From Arthrobacter sp. MMS18-M83 (lineage in GTDB: Bacteria; Actinomycetota; Actinomycetes; Actinomycetales; Micrococcaceae), in assembly GCF_026683955.1 (NCBI RefSeq), contig NZ_CP113343.1, positions 806,001 to 870,000 of the forward strand: 64,000 nt of DNA, written 5' to 3'. Below the pieces are notes generated by a model. It was not told where the DNA came from and ran no database searches. It saw nothing but the letters and a program-made list of their open reading frames with translations. The position numbers and the translations under genes are program-made. Positions 1 through 8,991 of this stretch are shown one piece after another. Position 1 is the first letter of the stretch. Each line of letters starts with the position of its first letter.

Positions 1-431
1 TTGATGCCGCCGCGGGTTCCGATCGTCAAGGACTCACCAGCGTTCAGGGCGACAAAGCCCTGTTCGACGAGGAAATGGACGAATACGCGGACGCCGTTGC
101 CGCACATTTCGGACAGCGAACCGTCGCCGTTGCGGTAGTCCATGAACCATTCGGCATCAGGGTCTGCGTCGAGGAGCTGGCGGCCTTCAGCGAGGAAACG
201 CGACGGGACGGCGCGGATGAGCCCATCCCCACCCACTCCCAAGTGGCGGTCACAAAGCGCTGCAACCTGCTCCGGAGAGATTTGGTGCGCGTCCTCGGGG
301 TCCGCGATCAGGACGAAATCGTTGCCCGTACCGTGCCCCTTGGAGAAGGCCAGCCCGTGAAGACCGGAGGCGGGAACGGTACCGCCGGCAGCGGCAGGCT
401 GCGGGGCGGAAAATGCAAGGGTTTCGTCCAT
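1..431 (-). CDS. dapF: Diaminopimelate epimerase, C-terminus cut by window edge
   Basis: Converts LL- to meso-diaminopimelate for lysine and peptidoglycan synthesis, in the cytoplasm. Reading from the ATG at 431, the protein carries the family's GNDF motif (in [10 protein letters not shown]) and the catalytic-cysteine motif MCGNGVRVF, then runs in frame off the window after LTIGTRGGI. About 143 residues are present, roughly half of a normal DapF. A proline/alanine-rich stretch of about 25 residues precedes the first conserved strand. It lies 31 bp after miaA, in the miaB-miaA-dapF order typical of actinobacteria. Identification is firm; the second half, with the other catalytic cysteine, is not visible. 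Confidence 0.93.
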   Translation of the reverse strand, partial: MDETLAFSAPQPAAAGGTVPASGLHGLAFSKGHGTGNDFVLIADPEDAHQISPEQVAALCDRHLGVGGDGLIRAVPSRFLAEGRQLLDADPDAEWFMDYRNGDGSLSEMCGNGVRVFVHFLVEQGFVALNAGESLTIGTRGGI

Positions 432-462
432 GGATCAAGGCTACCTGTACCGCGGGTTGCGC

Positions 463-1404
463 CTAAATCGCCGACGCCTGGCTTGCGCAGATTTCTGCGG
501 CCTTCGCCACCAAATCGGGGTCCCGCCAGTCAAGCCAGTGGATCCGGGGGTCGGCACGGAACCAAGTGAGCTGGCGGCGGGCGAACTGGCGAGTGGCCAC
601 GATGGTCTCTTCGGCCGCCCTGGCCGCGTCCGACTCGCCGCCGAGAACCCTGAGGAACTGGGCGTAGCCGAGCGCACGCGAGGCCGTCTTGCCCCGCCGC
701 AGCCCGGCGGCGTCCAGCCGCGCAACCTCCTCGAGAAGTCCGGTGTCGACCATCCGGTGGACCCGTTCGGCGAGCCGATCGCGCAGTACGTCCCGATCGA
801 CGTCGAGCCCTATCTGCACGGCCGGCTGAAAGTACTCGCGCTGCGGCATGAAGGAACTGAACGGGCGTCCTGTGAGCTCGAAGACTTCCAGCGCCCGGAT
901 GACGCGGCGCGCGTCCCCTAGCCTGCCTGCGGAAACGGGATCGACACGTTCCAAGCGCTCCTGAAGGACAGGGAGACCGGATGTTTCGTGCTCCTGCTCC
1001 AGCCGTCGCCTGACGTCGGGATCCGTGCCCGGGAATTCCAGCACGTCGAGCGCTGCCCGAACGTAAAGTCCTGAACCGCCGACCAGGATGGCCCGCCTGC
1101 CGCGGCTATGAATATCTCGGATAGCCGATCGGCATTCGGCCTGGAAATCGGAAACGCTGGCTTCCTGGGTCACGTCCATGGTGTCCAGGAGGTGGTGGGG
1201 CACTCCTCTGCGTTCCGCGACACTGATCTTGGCCGTGCCGATGTCCATGCCCCGGTAAAACTGCATGGCATCAGCGTTGATGACCTCGCCGTCAAGCTCC
1301 AGGGCGAGGTCGACGCCAAGATCGGACTTGCCGGACCCTGTAGGCCCGACGACGGCGATCACGGGCGGCCTCGGATCAGCTGATCCGGCCGATGCTTCTG
1401 TCAT
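463..1404 (-). CDS. miaA: tRNA dimethylallyltransferase
   Basis: Transfers the dimethylallyl group from DMAPP to N6 of A37 in tRNAs that read UNN codons; MiaB then acts on the product. The protein is 313 aa, normal for MiaA. The P-loop GPTGSGKS is at residues 20-27, followed by the substrate motif [15 protein letters not shown] and GGSGLYVRA. The start is ATG at 1404, 6 bp after the miaB stop, which suggests co-transcription and perhaps coupling. No strong Shine-Dalgarno is visible, in line with coupling to miaB. The C-terminus ends normally ([10 protein letters not shown] region), so the gene looks intact. Confidence 0.96.
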   Translation of the reverse strand: MTEASAGSADPRPPVIAVVGPTGSGKSDLGVDLALELDGEVINADAMQFYRGMDIGTAKISVAERRGVPHHLLDTMDVTQEASVSDFQAECRSAIRDIHSRGRRAILVGGSGLYVRAALDVLEFPGTDPDVRRRLEQEHETSGLPVLQERLERVDPVSAGRLGDARRVIRALEVFELTGRPFSSFMPQREYFQPAVQIGLDVDRDVLRDRLAERVHRMVDTGLLEEVARLDAAGLRRGKTASRALGYAQFLRVLGGESDAARAAEETIVATRQFARRQLTWFRADPRIHWLDWRDPDLVAKAAEICASQASAI

Positions 1405-1410
1405 GTCCAG

Positions 1411-2988
1411 CTAGCCGCGCCGCACCGGCAGCGACGGCATGCCGAGGGAGACGCCTTTCATGCCAGCTGACCCGGCACCTGCACCAGTCGCTGGAGCGCC
1501 ACAGGAATCGGCCTGCGAGCGGTCCCAGGCGTCCCCGGCACGGGAGCGCCTGAGGCTGTAATCCGCCGTCGTGACCGGGTCTGAAACAAGGTGGAATGCT
1601 GCTGCCTCGGTGATGGTCACCGTGACAAAATCGCCTGGCCGTGGCGCCTCTGCGCCCTCCGGCACGGAGAAGTGCACCAGCCGCTGATCCTGGGAGCGGC
1701 CGGACAAGCGGTGCGTTTCCTCGGCCTTACGACCTGATTGGGCCGTGACGAGGAGCTCAACCCGCCGCCCAAGCTGCTTCGCGTTCTCCTCGGCTGCGAT
1801 GCGGTCCTGGAGGTCCGTCAGGCGCTCGTAGCGCTCCTGGACAACCGCCTTGGGCAGCTGGTCCGGAAGGTCCGCGGCCGGGGTGCCCGGGCGCTTGGAG
1901 TACTGGAAGGTGAACGCCGAGGCGAAGCGTGACTTCTCGACGACGTCAAGCGTCGCTTGGAAGTCCTCTTCAGTCTCGCCGGGGAAGCCCACGATGATAT
2001 CGGTGGTGATCGCGGCATGCGGGATCTTGTCCCGGACCTTGTCAAGGATGCCCAGGAACTTGGTGGAGCGGTACGAACGGCGCATGTCCTTGAGCACCTT
2101 GTCCGATCCGGACTGGAGCGGCATGTGCAACTGCGGCATGACATTGGGGGTCTCGGCCATGGCGTCGATGACGTCGTCGGTGAAGGCAGCCGGGTGCGGG
2201 CTCGTAAAGCGCACGCGCTCAAGGCCTTCGATGTCTCCACAAGCGCGGAGCAACTTGGAAAAGGCCAGGCGGTCACCGAATTCCACGCCGTAGGAGTTCA
2301 CATTCTGGCCAAGCAGGGTGACCTCGACGGCGCCGTCGTCCACCAAGGCCTGGATTTCAGCCAGGATCTCGCCCGGACGACGGTCCTTCTCCTTGCCACG
2401 CAGCGATGGGACGATGCAGAACGTGCAGGTGTTGTTGCAGCCTACGGAGATTGAAACCCAACCCGAGTACACGGAGTCACGCTTGGTGGGAAGGGTGGAT
2501 GGGAAGACGTCCAACGATTCCAGGATCTCCAACTGGGCCTCGTTGTTGTGTCGGGCCCGGGCCAACAATGCCGGGAGGGCGCCCACGTTGTGGGTACCGA
2601 ACACGGCATCCACCCAGGGCGCCTTGCGCACGATGGTTTCGCGGTCCTTCTGTGCCAGGCATCCGCCCACCGCGATCTGCATCCCGGGGTTCGCCGCCTT
2701 GACCTGCTTGAGCTCTCCGAGGTTGCCGTAGAGCTTGTTGTCCGCGTTCTCGCGGACTGCGCAGGTGTTGAAGACTACGACGTCGGCGACGCCGCCGCCG
2801 ACGGGCACGTAACCTGCATCTTCGAGAAGTCCGGCCATACGCTCAGAGTCATGGACATTCATCTGGCAACCGAAGGTGCGGACCTGGTAAGTGCGCTGCG
2901 CCTCCTGGGCGGGCGCGGCGTCGCTCGCAGGGGACGGGCTGGGCTGCTCAAGGGAGGCTGGTGCTGGTGCTACGGAAGGGGAACTCAC
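1411..2988 (-). CDS. miaB: tRNA-i6A37 methylthiotransferase MiaB
   Basis: Radical-SAM enzyme that adds a methylthio group at C2 of i6A37 in tRNA using two 4Fe-4S clusters. With the GTG at 2988 the protein is 525 aa. N-terminal cluster cysteines are C41, C76 and C110; the radical-SAM triad CNNTCTFC supplies C184, C188 and C191; a TRAM domain ([19 protein letters not shown] region) follows, and the tail is about 50 residues longer than in short MiaBs. The frame stays open to 3201, but the upstream part overlaps the neighbouring gene and has no MiaB similarity. A TACCCT hexamer 6 nt before the GTG suggests a leaderless start. miaA follows 6 bp downstream. Confidence 0.94.
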   Translation of the reverse strand: MSSPSVAPAPASLEQPSPSPASDAAPAQEAQRTYQVRTFGCQMNVHDSERMAGLLEDAGYVPVGGGVADVVVFNTCAVRENADNKLYGNLGELKQVKAANPGMQIAVGGCLAQKDRETIVRKAPWVDAVFGTHNVGALPALLARARHNNEAQLEILESLDVFPSTLPTKRDSVYSGWVSISVGCNNTCTFCIVPSLRGKEKDRRPGEILAEIQALVDDGAVEVTLLGQNVNSYGVEFGDRLAFSKLLRACGDIEGLERVRFTSPHPAAFTDDVIDAMAETPNVMPQLHMPLQSGSDKVLKDMRRSYRSTKFLGILDKVRDKIPHAAITTDIIVGFPGETEEDFQATLDVVEKSRFASAFTFQYSKRPGTPAADLPDQLPKAVVQERYERLTDLQDRIAAEENAKQLGRRVELLVTAQSGRKAEETHRLSGRSQDQRLVHFSVPEGAEAPRPGDFVTVTITEAAAFHLVSDPVTTADYSLRRSRAGDAWDRSQADSCGAPATGAGAGSAGMKGVSLGMPSLPVRRG

Positions 2989-2994
2989 CAATCT

Positions 2995-3000
2995 AGGGTA
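2995..3000 (-). promoter_or_regulatory. Putative -10 hexamer for leaderless miaB
   Basis: TACCCT read on the minus strand, 6 nt before the GTG at 2988. It fits the TAnnnT-N6/7-start pattern seen at several genes here. It sits between the stop of the upstream gene (3011) and miaB, so miaB may have its own promoter as well as read-through. Confidence 0.4.
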
Positions 3001-3010
3001 GCCCCTCGGG

Positions 3011-4270
3011 CTAGTACCAGTTGAAGCCCATCTCGTGCTGCCACGCGTTGCAGGGAGAACCGTAGCGGTCGCGGATGTAGCCAAGTCCCCAATCGATCTG
3101 GGTCCGGTAGTTGCTGAGCCAGTCGCTACCTGCGGAATAATACTTGTCCGGCGGCAGCGCCTGCGCAATTCCATAGGCACCACTGCTTGGATTAGTGGCA
3201 TCTGTCATCCAGCTTGATTCCTGGGTCCATAGCTGGGACAAGCACTGCATTTGTTCCTGGCCCCAGCCATAGGCGCCGAGCCGCGAGGAAGCATACTGAC
3301 GCGCCCCTGCCGGATCGTTGACGACGCTTCCCCCGCCACCGGCTCGGGATCCGGAACCGGTTCCGCCGCTTACGGAACCTCCTCCGCCGCCGAGTCCGCT
3401 GCTGATGGGTTGTTGGGCTTGCTGAGCCTGCTGGGCTTGCCTGTTGGCTTCCGCCGCGGCGGCCTCCGCTTGGCGCTGTGCTGCCTCCCTCTTTGCCTCC
3501 TGCGCTGCCTGATAGGCGGCCAGCGCCACTTGGCCCTCTTGGTACTTTTGCGCAACGGCGGCGGAAGTGGAGGTCAGGGACGCGAGCTGGGCAACGAGAG
3601 TCGTACGCTGACCTTCCGTGGCGGCGACACTGTCTTCGGCAGCGCGCCTGGCAGACTCTGCAGCCTGGGCCTTTGCCGCGGCGTCGCTGTCCAACTGTGC
3701 CAGGACGTCCCGGGCAGCTTGTTCCTGGGCCGTTGCGGCCGCAGATGCCTGGGCCGCGCTGAGGGCATCCGCGTGGAGTTTCGCCGTACGATCCAAAACC
3801 CGGTTCAGCAGAGCGTAACTCTGGACATTGTCAGGTTCGACGGCGGCATTCGCGAGGGACCACGGGCCGGGATCAAAGCCGCCAGACTCGTATGCCTTCA
3901 CCACAAGGGATGAGGTGGCCTTCTTCAAGGAATCCGATTTGGCCCTGGCCTGCTGGGACGCCTCAACCAGCTTCTGAGTCACTTCCTGCTGATGCACCAG
4001 AGCGTCATGGGCCTTGGCGTACTCGGTTCCCGCTTTGATGGCGGCTGCACCAAGTTCGCCGGACTTCTGCTGCAGTCCCACCAGCAATTGGTTGATGCGT
4101 GCCACTTCGGCACTCGCGTCCGCCTCATTTCCCTGGGCTCGTTGTACCTCCGCCCAACTGGGATAGCCCGAAGGCGGAGCGTCGTCGGCCGAGGCCGGTA
4201 CTGCTTGGAGCAACGACGCGACAAGCAAAGGCACAACGACTGCCGAAAGCCGCCACGGCAACGGTTTCAT
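3011..4270 (-). CDS. Secreted coiled-coil protein with C-terminal lysozyme/transglycosylase-like domain
   Basis: 419 aa from the ATG at 4270, which has an AGGTCAG ribosome site; a longer frame starts at 4300 without one. An N-terminal signal peptide ([19 protein letters not shown], ending near ASADD) implies export. Residues about 35-285 are Ala/Gln/Lys-rich and predicted coiled coil, as in cell-wall hydrolase regulators. A Gly/Ser linker follows, then a roughly 100-residue C-terminal domain with [24 protein letters not shown], which resembles the SLT/lysozyme-fold domain of actinobacterial resuscitation and aggregation-promoting proteins; the Glu of QESSW is the likely catalytic acid. Expected role is peptidoglycan cleavage at the envelope. 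The exact substrate is unknown. Confidence 0.8.
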   Translation of the reverse strand: MKPLPWRLSAVVVPLLVASLLQAVPASADDAPPSGYPSWAEVQRAQGNEADASAEVARINQLLVGLQQKSGELGAAAIKAGTEYAKAHDALVHQQEVTQKLVEASQQARAKSDSLKKATSSLVVKAYESGGFDPGPWSLANAAVEPDNVQSYALLNRVLDRTAKLHADALSAAQASAAATAQEQAARDVLAQLDSDAAAKAQAAESARRAAEDSVAATEGQRTTLVAQLASLTSTSAAVAQKYQEGQVALAAYQAAQEAKREAAQRQAEAAAAEANRQAQQAQQAQQPISSGLGGGGGSVSGGTGSGSRAGGGGSVVNDPAGARQYASSRLGAYGWGQEQMQCLSQLWTQESSWMTDATNPSSGAYGIAQALPPDKYYSAGSDWLSNYRTQIDWGLGYIRDRYGSPCNAWQHEMGFNWY

Positions 4271-4397
4271 TGGATCTGACCTGCTTCCGAATCGGAACAC
4301 TAGTCCAGAACCTTAGCCGACGGTCACCAAAGCACATACCCAACGTCGCCGCCGGGCAGGACACTCACAGGTAGCTCTCAGTGTGCCGGCTCCCCGT

Positions 4398-5078
4398 CTA
4401 AGTGGTCTGGTTCGTCTCCGGCGCGGTGGTTTCCCAGCCACCACGGAGCTCCGATTCGCCTGCCAAAGCTTCGTCCAGGACCTGGCCAACGATCCGGAAA
4501 GCCGCTGATGGTTGGTAGCCCTTTCGTGCGAGCATCGAGGCAAGGCGACGGGTCTGCTTATCGCGTTCGGCCCTGTCCGAAAGGTCGACGCCGGCCCTCA
4601 GCCGACGCGCGACCAGATCCTTGGCCGCGTTCCGCTCGTCGTCATCGCTCAGTTGTGCCAGGGCAACCTCAGCCGTCTCAGCATCGATTCCTTTGTCCGC
4701 CAATTCGCGCCGCAAGGCGCCCCGGGCAAGCTTCCTCGACTGAGCGCGGCTACGGACCCACATCTCGGCAAATTCGGCATCATCAATGAGCCGGACTTCC
4801 ACGAAACGGTCCAATACAGCTTCGGCTACGACTTCCGGCACATTCCGCTCAGCCAGTTTGCGCGCAAGCTGAAGCCTGCTCTTGGGCGAGTTGGTCAGTT
4901 GGCGGAGCACAATGGCCCGCGCAACTGCTTCCGGATCGGCTTCAGGGTCCGCCGCCACGGGCGAATCCGCGGATGGACCCCAGGGCCGGGCGGACCGGGC
5001 GGACTCTGAAGACGGGGAAGACCCGAAGGACCGAGCAGAACCCGATGACTGAGAGTGGCCCTGGCGCTTAGCCGTCAA
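4398..5078 (-). CDS. recX: Recombination regulator RecX
   Basis: Binds RecA filaments and modulates their activity. The frame starts at a TTG at 5078, 11 bp inside the end of recA, the usual recA-recX overlap in actinobacteria, and implies translational coupling. The 226-aa protein has a Ser/Pro/Ala-rich N-terminal extension (about 50 residues), then the helical RecX repeats: [41 protein letters not shown], and [12 protein letters not shown] near the end. The extension is poorly conserved in the family, so a later start cannot be excluded. No separate promoter is evident. Confidence 0.93.
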   Translation of the reverse strand: MTAKRQGHSQSSGSARSFGSSPSSESARSARPWGPSADSPVAADPEADPEAVARAIVLRQLTNSPKSRLQLARKLAERNVPEVVAEAVLDRFVEVRLIDDAEFAEMWVRSRAQSRKLARGALRRELADKGIDAETAEVALAQLSDDDERNAAKDLVARRLRAGVDLSDRAERDKQTRRLASMLARKGYQPSAAFRIVGQVLDEALAGESELRGGWETTAPETNQTT

Positions 5079-6114
5079 CGGCCTTCAGCTTCGGCGACGC
5101 CTCGGTCTCGGCAGGCTTGACTCCGACACCGAGTTTTTCCTTGATGAGCCGCTCGAGGTCCGCGGCCAACTCCGGGTTGTCGCGCAGGAAGCGGCGGGAG
5201 TTCTCCATACCCTGACCCAGCTGGTCACCGTCATAGGTGAACCATGAACCGGACTTCTTGATGATGCCGTGCTCGACGCCCATGTCGATGATGCCGCCCT
5301 CACGGGAAATGCCCTGGCCATAGATGATGTCGAACTCAGCGATCTTGAAGGGCGGAGCCATCTTGTTTTTGACGATCTTGGCCTTGGTGCGGTTACCTAC
5401 CGAATCCGCGCCTTCCTTCAGCGTCTGGATGCGGCGGACGTCGATGCGGATGGAAGCATAGAACTTCAGGGCCTTACCACCTGTAGTGGTCTCCGGGGAG
5501 CCGAAGAAGACGCCGATCTTCTCACGGAGCTGGTTGATGAAAATAGCGGTCGTCTTGGTCTGGCTCAGCCGGCCGGTGATCTTACGCAGGGCCTGGCTCA
5601 TAAGACGGGCCTGAAGGCCGACGTGGGAGTCGCCCATTTCGCCTTCGATTTCCGCGCGGGGAACCAAGGCGGCGACGGAGTCGATCACGATGACGTCCAA
5701 GGAGCCGGAGCCGATCAGCATGTCCATGATCTCGAGCGCCTGCTCACCGGTATCCGGCTGCGAAACCAGGAGCGCGTCGGTGTCGACGCCCAGTTTCGCC
5801 GCGTATTCGGGATCGAGGGCGTGCTCGGCGTCGATGAAGGCTGCGATGCCTCCCTGACGCTGCGCGTTGGCCACAGCGTGGAGCGCGACAGTGGTCTTAC
5901 CCGAGGATTCCGGGCCGTAAATCTCAACGACACGGCCACGAGGCAGGCCACCAATGCCAAGAGCGACATCCAGGGCGATGGAGCCGGTCGGAATGACCTC
6001 GATGGGCGCCCGGACTTCGTCACCCAGGCGCATGACCGAGCCCTTGCCGAATTGCTTGTCAATCTGGGCAAGCGCTGCCTCGAGCGCCTTCTCGCGATCC
6101 TGATTTGCCGCCAT
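5068..6114 (-). CDS. recA: Recombinase RecA
   Basis: ATP-dependent strand-exchange protein and co-protease for LexA self-cleavage. 348 aa, typical length, no intein. Walker A GPESSGKT is at residues 67-74; the Walker B-type strand [12 protein letters not shown], the loop motif [22 protein letters not shown] and the C-terminal domain are intact. ATG at 6114 is preceded by AGAGGTG. Two control signals lie upstream: a PafBC/RecA-NDp-type promoter ending about 66 bp before the start, and a LexA box about 190 bp before it. This matches the two-promoter recA control known from mycobacteria. recX overlaps the 3' end. Confidence 0.99.
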   Translation of the reverse strand: MAANQDREKALEAALAQIDKQFGKGSVMRLGDEVRAPIEVIPTGSIALDVALGIGGLPRGRVVEIYGPESSGKTTVALHAVANAQRQGGIAAFIDAEHALDPEYAAKLGVDTDALLVSQPDTGEQALEIMDMLIGSGSLDVIVIDSVAALVPRAEIEGEMGDSHVGLQARLMSQALRKITGRLSQTKTTAIFINQLREKIGVFFGSPETTTGGKALKFYASIRIDVRRIQTLKEGADSVGNRTKAKIVKNKMAPPFKIAEFDIIYGQGISREGGIIDMGVEHGIIKKSGSWFTYDGDQLGQGMENSRRFLRDNPELAADLERLIKEKLGVGVKPAETEASPKLKAVDG

Positions 6115-6179
6115 GGTTCACACCTCTGATGCTTTCTCGCTGTGGACTGGCCTGAACGGCCGCTTTCCTGTCTCATCCG

Positions 6180-6202
6180 ACGCTAGTACGGGCCGCTGAC
6201 AA
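6180..6202 (-). promoter_or_regulatory. PafBC-type (RecA-NDp) promoter of recA
   Basis: On the minus strand TTGTCAGCG (6194-6202), then exactly 8 nt, then TAGCGT (6180-6185). This matches the RecA-NDp motif of actinobacteria (TTGTCRGTG-N8-TAnnnT) with one mismatch and exact spacing. The motif drives LexA-independent damage induction through PafBC in mycobacteria. It lies about 66 bp before the recA ATG. The match is seen; PafBC dependence is inferred. Confidence 0.8.
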
Positions 6203-6303
6203 TTTTGCGTGCGACTTCGTCTATGTGGAAAACCACAGGGTTCGGATGATGCGAAAACCGGTCCGCTAGGGTCAATTTTCCTCTGAAAGGAGCATAGCCT
6301 CAT

Positions 6304-6319
6304 CCGAACAGATATTCGA
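6304..6319. promoter_or_regulatory. LexA (SOS) box upstream of recA
   Basis: CCGAACAGATATTCGA differs at two positions from the actinobacterial LexA operator TCGAAC-N4-GTTCGA. It lies between the end of DUF3046 and recA, about 190 bp before the recA start, where the LexA-controlled second recA promoter lies in mycobacteria. Confidence 0.7.
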
Positions 6320-6354
6320 ACAAATTTGTTGGCGTGTCCCCCGGGAACTGGAAG

Positions 6355-6594
6355 TCAGAACGTCCCTGAGCCCTTGTCGGCAGGTTTGACGTCCCTGCCG
6401 AGCCGTCGCTCCGGCGGAACGTCCTGGACGTCGCACAGGGCAAGCCAGACGTCGCGGGGGCTGTAGCCCGCAGCCAAGGCGTCGTTTGCCGTACGGCCGC
6501 CGACGCCGGCCAATACAAGGGAGCTGCTGAGGACCCGGGAGTAGCCAGCCCCGAATTCATCGTCCATCAGCCGCCAGAAGTCACTGATCCGCAC
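6355..6594 (-). CDS. DUF3046 family protein
   Basis: A 79-aa conserved actinobacterial protein of unknown function, nearly always found just upstream of recA. The sequence shows the family pattern: ISDFWRLMDDEFGAGY at the N-terminus, GGRTANDALAAG in the middle and WLALCDVQDVPPERR near the end. GTG at 6594 is preferred over the TTG at 6597 because it gives MRISDFWRL, the usual family start. It is cytoplasmic, with no membrane segment or catalytic signature. The divergent marR gene begins about 40 bp away. A role linked to RecA is guilt by association only. Confidence 0.88.
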   Translation of the reverse strand: MRISDFWRLMDDEFGAGYSRVLSSSLVLAGVGGRTANDALAAGYSPRDVWLALCDVQDVPPERRLGRDVKPADKGSGTF

Positions 6595-6597
6595 CAA

Positions 6598-6624
6598 TAG
6601 AGTCTCTCACGGGACCGGACTCTA
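6598..6624. repeat. Inverted repeat between DUF3046 and marR
   Basis: TAGAGTC (6598-6604) and GACTCTA (6618-6624) form a perfect 7-bp dyad with a 13-nt spacer. It overlaps the predicted marR -10 and fills the short divergent intergenic space, so it is a candidate operator for the MarR protein. Confidence 0.4.
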
Positions 6625-6628
6625 GAAT
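6623..6628 (+). promoter_or_regulatory. Putative -10 of leaderless marR
   Basis: TAGAAT, 7 nt before the ATG at 6636. No ribosome site precedes either candidate ATG, so a leaderless transcript starting at 6636 is the simplest reading. Confidence 0.5.
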
Positions 6629-6635
6629 GGTTGTC

Positions 6636-7133
6636 ATGAGCAACACTCCCGACGACGCACCAGAGATGGTGGAGGCAGGCGACAACGTCGACGCCGCCCT
6701 CCAGCAGGTGGAACACCAGCTGAGCATGTTCTGGCGACGCGCACGATCGCTGTCCCACCAGTTATCCCGGCAGGTCCATCCCGACATGGAACCAGCTGCT
6801 TACGGACTGCTGTCGATCATCCGGAAAGAGGGCCCCATTCGCCTGACGGAACTCGCCTCGTGCATCGGCGTCGGGAAACCGTCGGTGAGCCGCCAGATCG
6901 CGTTCCTCGAGAGCATCGGCATGGTCTACAAAGAGGCCGATCCCCAAGATGGCCGCGCACAGTCGATCCGGCTCACCCCTAAGGGCGAAGAAAAGATGCA
7001 CCAGGTCCAGGACGCACGACGGCAGGTATTCCGGGAACGGCTGGGTGAGTGGCCGCTGGAGGAAATCCAGACGCTGGCAGACTACATTGAGCGGCTCAAC
7101 GCCGCTTACGGCGAAGGAATCGGCAAGGACTGA
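6636..7133 (+). CDS. MarR family transcriptional regulator
   Basis: 165 aa from the ATG at 6636; an in-frame ATG at 6627 lies inside the predicted -10. A helical N-terminal dimerisation region (LQQVEHQLSMFWRRARSLSHQ) is followed by the winged helix: IRLTELASCIGVGKPSVSRQIAFLESIGMV and the wing DPQDGRAQSIRLTPKGEE. This is the classic MarR layout, with the DxRxxxxxLT wing. It binds DNA as a dimer, usually released by a small ligand; target and ligand are unknown. An inverted repeat overlaps its promoter, so autoregulation is likely. It is monocistronic, with a hairpin terminator 20 bp after the stop. Confidence 0.9.
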   Translation: MSNTPDDAPEMVEAGDNVDAALQQVEHQLSMFWRRARSLSHQLSRQVHPDMEPAAYGLLSIIRKEGPIRLTELASCIGVGKPSVSRQIAFLESIGMVYKEADPQDGRAQSIRLTPKGEEKMHQVQDARRQVFRERLGEWPLEEIQTLADYIERLNAAYGEGIGKD

Positions 7134-7152
7134 CCCCAAGCCACACAGACCC

Positions 7153-7188
7153 AAGAAGGAGGACCTCCAACTGGAGGCCCTCCTTCTT
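7153..7188 (+). terminator. Intrinsic terminator of marR
   Basis: 17-bp arms (7153-7169 and 7172-7188) with one mismatch and a 2-nt loop; the 3' arm ends in TTCTT and is followed by TACTT. It lies 20 bp after the marR stop, in the convergent space with clgR. Confidence 0.75.
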
Positions 7189-7258
7189 TACTTCAAGTAT
7201 TCGGCTATGTCTCACCGCACGGATCCCGGCATTCCGGGCGTGAACGTGCTGGATCGCG

Positions 7259-7280
7259 CTCCGGTAACGGCTTACCGGAG
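7259..7280 (-). terminator. Hairpin after clgR
   Basis: CTCCGGTAA and TTACCGGAG (9-bp perfect arms, 4-nt loop) lie 13 bp after the clgR stop. No T-run follows on the minus strand, so termination efficiency is uncertain. Confidence 0.4.
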
Positions 7281-7292
7281 GGCAGGGTCCGT

Positions 7293-7745
7293 CTAACGGG
7301 CTCCGGAGAGCATGCCCTGGGTGAAGTCACCGTTCAATTCGGCGCTGAGCTCACGGTCGAGATCGCGGCCATAGCGCTGGGCGAATTCCTGTGGGACGGT
7401 GTCCGGAACAGCGACGCCTTCGGCGACGGCAACCCGGTCACTGACTTCGCGGAGCATGCCGGACAACGGAACGTCCAGGGCCGAGCAGATTGAGGACAGC
7501 AACTCTGAGGATGCTTCCTTCTGACCACGCTCAACTTCGCTCAGGTAGCCAAGGGAAACGCGGGCGCTGTGCGAGACTTCGCGGAGCGTACGGCCCTGAC
7601 GCTGGCGGACATCGCGCAGAACATCACCGATTTCGTGACGCAGTACAACCATTTTGCGCTCCTTCTGTTCGCTCGGTGCCTTCTCGGCCAAGCCCACATC
7701 CTTCCAGCGGACAACGCCGTTTACGGATACGGGCTGCTTAACCAT
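7293..7745 (-). CDS. clgR: XRE-type regulator, ClgR-like
   Basis: Helix-turn-helix activator of the ClgR family, which in Streptomyces, Corynebacterium and mycobacteria controls clp protease and other protein-quality genes. 150 aa from ATG 7745 (AAGG about 10 nt upstream); the open frame extends to 7793 without support. The HTH lies around residues 35-95: [20 protein letters not shown], then [20 protein letters not shown], typical of the Cro/CI fold. The Ala-rich C-terminus of known ClgRs, which is recognised by ClpP, is only loosely matched by the end MLSGAR. It follows pgsA and cinA, the classic pgsA-cinA-clgR order. Confidence 0.88.
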   Translation of the reverse strand: MVKQPVSVNGVVRWKDVGLAEKAPSEQKERKMVVLRHEIGDVLRDVRQRQGRTLREVSHSARVSLGYLSEVERGQKEASSELLSSICSALDVPLSGMLREVSDRVAVAEGVAVPDTVPQEFAQRYGRDLDRELSAELNGDFTQGMLSGAR

Positions 7746-7876
7746 CTGTATCGCCTTGCTCCCTCGTGAGTCCGGTTCACCGCGCAGGTGCACCGGTTGT
7801 TTCTACATCCTAGGCGCCCCGGCCATTCCGAGGCGACACAATGTAACAACTATTGAGCTTCGGTTTTTGTTCCCGG

Positions 7877-8380
7877 CTACTTTACGCGTGGTAGGTCGGT
7901 GCGGACAAGGCACTCCAGCAAGCGCTCCAGCGCGGCCACATTTGCCTGCGCGCGGATGGCTGGGCGATCCCCGTGGAAGGAGTAGGCGTGCGCCGTAGTT
8001 CCGCTCGACGTCGCGACGGCGATGAAGACGGTTCCCACCGGTTTTCCGTCGTGCGGCAAGGGCCCGGCAACTCCCGTTGTGGACACTCCGACGTCGGCCC
8101 CGCATGCGCGCCTGGCGCCGTCGGCCATGGCCACCGCCACCGCGGCGTCAACGGATCCGACCGCGGAGAGCAGCTCCGGCGAGACCCCCAGAACCGCCGC
8201 CTTCACTGAATTCTGATACGCGACCACGCCGCCCTGGAGCATGCCTGAGGCGCCCGGCGTATCAGCGAGGGTCGCAGCAACCAGGCCGGCCGTCAGCGAT
8301 TCCGCGGTAGCCACCGTGAGGCCCCGCTCGATGGCGAGGGCGACGGCGGCCGCGGCCACCTCGTCAGCGGTCCGGCTCAT
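7877..8380 (-). CDS. cinA: CinA C-terminal domain / nicotinamide-nucleotide amidohydrolase
   Basis: 167-aa stand-alone CinA C-terminal domain (PncC-like), which deamidates NMN to nicotinate mononucleotide in NAD recycling. Motifs include VATAESLTAGLVAATLADTPGAS near the start and GVSTTGVAGPLPHDGKPVGTVFIA in the second half, both family hallmarks. The N-terminal MoCF-like domain of full-length CinA is absent, the usual actinobacterial form. ATG at 8380 overlaps the pgsA stop (ATGA), so the two are translationally coupled. clgR follows after about 130 bp. Confidence 0.93.
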   Translation of the reverse strand: MSRTADEVAAAAVALAIERGLTVATAESLTAGLVAATLADTPGASGMLQGGVVAYQNSVKAAVLGVSPELLSAVGSVDAAVAVAMADGARRACGADVGVSTTGVAGPLPHDGKPVGTVFIAVATSSGTTAHAYSFHGDRPAIRAQANVAALERLLECLVRTDLPRVK

Positions 8381-8982
8381 GCGGCCCGCCTTCCTGCGGC
8401 GCGGAGCTTAACGGCCTCGATGACGTACTCGACGCCGGTCCACACCGTGATGGCGAGGGCGACGAGCATGACCCAGAACGCAAGGCTCCCGAGCCATGGC
8501 GCGAGGGAATACAACGGCAGGATGTAAAGGAAGATGGCGACGGTCTGGATGACGGTCTTAAGCTTGCCGCCACGCGAGGCCGGCATGACGCCATAGCGGA
8601 TGACAAAGAAGCGCAGGGCAGTGATCCCCCATTCGCGCACGAGAATGAGGATGGTGATCCACCAGGGCAGCTCGCCCAGGGCTGACAGAAGAACCAGCGC
8701 GGATCCAATGAGCAGCTTGTCGGCAATGGGGTCGGCTATCTTCCCGAAGTTGGTGACGAGGTTGCGGCTCCGGGCGATGTCGCCGTCGAGCTTGTCCGTG
8801 TAGATGGCCACAGCGAAGGCGACCACGGCGGCCCAGCGCCAGATCCCGTTCTGGCTGTTGTCCGCGAGGAGAAACCAAACGAAGAACGGGACCAGGACAA
8901 TTCGGAGCATCGTCAGGATGTTTGGCAGGTTCCAGATGTCCGATCCGTTGGAACCGGCTTTGCTGCCCTCGGATGTAGTCAC
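8377..8982 (-). CDS. pgsA: CDP-diacylglycerol-glycerol-3-phosphate 3-phosphatidyltransferase
   Basis: Integral membrane enzyme that makes phosphatidylglycerophosphate from CDP-diacylglycerol and glycerol 3-phosphate. 201 aa; the CDP-alcohol phosphotransferase signature D-x2-DG-x2-AR-x8-G-x3-D-x3-D is complete (from DKLDGDIARSR to GKIADPIADK, about residues 65-90). Five to six hydrophobic segments follow the pattern of the family. The start is GTG at 8982, 9 bp after ftsK, with AGGGGA just upstream. A substrate other than glycerol 3-phosphate (for example inositol phosphate) cannot be excluded, but context and sequence favour PgsA. Confidence 0.93.
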   Translation of the reverse strand: MTTSEGSKAGSNGSDIWNLPNILTMLRIVLVPFFVWFLLADNSQNGIWRWAAVVAFAVAIYTDKLDGDIARSRNLVTNFGKIADPIADKLLIGSALVLLSALGELPWWITILILVREWGITALRFFVIRYGVMPASRGGKLKTVIQTVAIFLYILPLYSLAPWLGSLAFWVMLVALAITVWTGVEYVIEAVKLRAAGRRAA

Positions 8983-8991
8983 TCCCCTAGG

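Noticed and set aside
6314..6332. Second LexA-like sequence GAACAAATTTGTT beside the recA LexA box
   Set aside because: Arms are spaced 6 nt, not 4, and the right half does not match GTTCGA; only an AT-rich dyad.
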